Of a stretch of 7,328 bases of DNA, positions 6,231 through 7,328 are shown one piece after another. Position 1 is the first letter of the stretch. Each line of letters starts with the position of its first letter. Below the pieces are notes generated by a model. The model did no database searches, was not told where the DNA came from, and was given only the letters and a program-made list of their open reading frames with translations. The translations under genes were made by a program, and so were the position numbers. This stretch comes from an uncultured Blautia sp. (lineage in GTDB: Bacteria; Bacillota; Clostridia; Lachnospirales; Lachnospiraceae). Where the stretch lies: positions 1-7,328 of the forward strand of contig URVB01000088.1 in NCBI GenBank assembly GCA_900551075.1, written 5' to 3'.

Positions 6231-6259
6231 ATTATAGTGGTGAAACGATAAAATGTCAA
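6231..6259 (-). promoter_or_regulatory. Consensus sigma-A promoter of the marR-ABC operon
   Basis: On the minus strand, TTGACA (6259-6254) and TATAAT (6236-6231) are perfect hexamers with a 17-nt spacer. The predicted transcript starts near 6224, giving a leader of about 60 nt before the marR start at 6163. Such a strong promoter in front of a regulated exporter fits control by a repressor rather than an activator. Confidence 0.9.
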
Positions 6260-6313
6260 TAACTTTTTATGAGAAAAGCATGTCTTTCATACCGCCGTTT
6301 TGGGGCGGTGTCA

Positions 6314-6342
6314 TTGACAGAAAACCGGGCGGGGGTTATAGT
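6314..6342 (+). promoter_or_regulatory. Sigma-A promoter of the PLD-like gene
   Basis: TTGACA (6314-6319) and TATAGT (6337-6342) are separated by 17 nt; eleven of twelve bases match consensus. The spacer contains a G-run (6331-6335). The start codon at 6373 is about 30 bp downstream. It points away from the marR promoter, with 54 bp between the two -35 elements. Confidence 0.85.
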
Positions 6343-6372
6343 ATACACTAATATTTGAATAGGAGAATGCAG

Positions 6373-7328
6373 ATGAGGACTTTTTGGATCAGACATTGGA
6401 AGCTGCTGACGGTACTGGCAGTGGTGTTTTATATCATAATTGGCATGCTGGCGCCATTTGCCGTACAGAAAAGTATTGACAAAGGAGAAAATTCTTTCCA
6501 TAAAGAAGACTTTTATGCGGAAGGACAGGGGGAGAGGTCTGTGGACCGTGCGCATGTGGTAGAGGAAAATATGGAGGCTTTAGAGCAGAGAATTCGAATG
6601 GCAGAGGCCGCGGAGGAACGGATCATACTTTCGACTTTTGATTTCCGGGAGGATGAGAGCACCTGGGATTATGCGGCCGCGCTTTATCATGCAGCAGAGC
6701 GGGGTGTGCAGATAAAGATTCTGGTAGATGGTGTCAGCGGACTTCTGCGTATGGAGGGACATCCATTTTTTTACGCTCTGTCCAGTCATCCGGAGATTGA
6801 GATACGGCTTTATAATATCCCGAATCCAATTAAGCCGTGGACCGTGAACGGCCGTATGCATGACAAATATGTGATCTGCGACGATCAGACACTGCTGCTT
6901 GGCGGCAGAAATACCTTTTCCTATTTTATAGGGGATTATGATACGGATGGCAGAAGCTACGACAGGGAAGTGCTGATCTACAATACGGATTCTGCAAATG
7001 GAGCGGAGAAAAGCGTGATTTCTCAGGTAGAAACATATTTTCAGAGTATCTGGAATGGGGATGCCACGAGACAGTTCCATGAAGAGGAAAATCTTCAAAA
7101 GAAAGAGAAGGTACAGGAAAGCATACGAAAGCTGGAGGAGCGGTATCGGACCTTAAAGGAAAAATATCCGCAGTGTTTTGAGCCGTATTTTTATGAAGCG
7201 CATACGGTACCGATAAAAAAGGCATCCCTGCTGTCCGGAGAAACGGGAATTTACGGAAAAAAGCCGGTCGTTTGGGATACGCTGAGGCAGCTTATGGAGA
7301 ATGCGGAACAAAAGGTGGAGGCTGATAA
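6373..7328 (+). CDS. Membrane-anchored phospholipase-D-superfamily protein (5' part, runs off the window)
   Basis: An open frame of 318 codons runs from ATG 6373 to the window end without a stop. Residues 1-10 are basic and 11-31 are hydrophobic (LLTVLAVVFYIIIGMLAPFAV), giving a signal anchor with the rest probably outside the cell. Residues 83-150 form the first half of a PLD fold (RIILSTFDF, then GVQIKILVDG). The HKD motif is H163-x-K165-x4-D170, followed by LLLGGRN (174-180), as in cardiolipin synthases and related phosphatidyltransferases or hydrolases. These enzymes need two HKD motifs; the second would lie beyond the window. AGGAG at 6361-6365, 7 nt before the ATG, sets the start; the in-frame ATG at 6367 is too close. 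Cardiolipin synthase-like activity is possible, but exact chemistry is undetermined. Confidence 0.85.
   Translation, partial: MRTFWIRHWKLLTVLAVVFYIIIGMLAPFAVQKSIDKGENSFHKEDFYAEGQGERSVDRAHVVEENMEALEQRIRMAEAAEERIILSTFDFREDESTWDYAAALYHAAERGVQIKILVDGVSGLLRMEGHPFFYALSSHPEIEIRLYNIPNPIKPWTVNGRMHDKYVICDDQTLLLGGRNTFSYFIGDYDTDGRSYDREVLIYNTDSANGAEKSVISQVETYFQSIWNGDATRQFHEEENLQKKEKVQESIRKLEERYRTLKEKYPQCFEPYFYEAHTVPIKKASLLSGETGIYGKKPVVWDTLRQLMENAEQKVEAD

Noticed and set aside
6291..6309. ACCGCC...GGCGGT hairpin upstream of the PLD promoter as a terminator or riboswitch
   Set aside because: The stem is only 6 bp, has no T-run, and lies upstream of the -35, so it is not in the transcript; at most it is a minor protein-binding dyad.
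6580..7225. Minus-strand frames (up to 172 codons) opposite the PLD-like gene
   Set aside because: The plus strand carries an uninterrupted frame with promoter, RBS, membrane anchor and HKD motif; the antisense frames have none of these.

Overview
The window looks like a chromosomal segment of a low-to-moderate GC Clostridia, most likely Lachnospiraceae (Blautia/Dorea-like). This is inferred from strong AGGAG-type ribosome binding sites, near-consensus sigma-A promoters, tRNA genes without encoded CCA, and the style of the ABC, MarR and PLD proteins. I ran no database comparison.

Layout. Positions 1-53 are the 3' end of a plus-strand gene whose last residues resemble the end of a bacterial SH3 domain, followed by a hairpin. 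Positions 90-329 have no convincing gene. They hold a pair of GGGGCA repeats and a 15-bp inverted repeat. Positions 330-1009 carry seven minus-strand tRNA genes. In transcription order they are Pro(TGG), Gly(TCC), Arg(TCT), His(GTG), Gln(TTG), Lys(TTT), then a strong two-way terminator, then Leu(TAG). A perfect TTGACA-17-TATAAT promoter lies upstream of tRNA-Pro.

Divergent from the tRNA operon is a 249-residue protein (1216-1965). It reads as a degenerate primary-type sigma factor: regions 1.1, 1.2, 2 and 3 can be traced, but region 4 is absent and the promoter-melting aromatic residues of region 2.3 are not conserved. This is the most unusual object in the window. It ends in a perfect 17-bp hairpin shared with the convergent ABC operon.

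The minus-strand operon 6163-2050 encodes a MarR-family regulator, then two ABC half-exporters whose genes overlap by 4 bp. Their motifs are complementary. The first subunit has an Asp in place of the Walker B glutamate and a Gln in place of the switch histidine. The second has complete Walker A/B and switch residues but a degenerate LSQGQ signature. Together they predict one heterodimeric exporter with one active and one degenerate ATP site. The MarR protein probably represses the operon through sites just downstream of its consensus promoter.

Divergent from marR, and sharing a 209-bp intergenic region, is the 5' part of a membrane-anchored phospholipase-D-superfamily gene (6373 to the window end). 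It has its own near-consensus promoter and one visible HKD motif.
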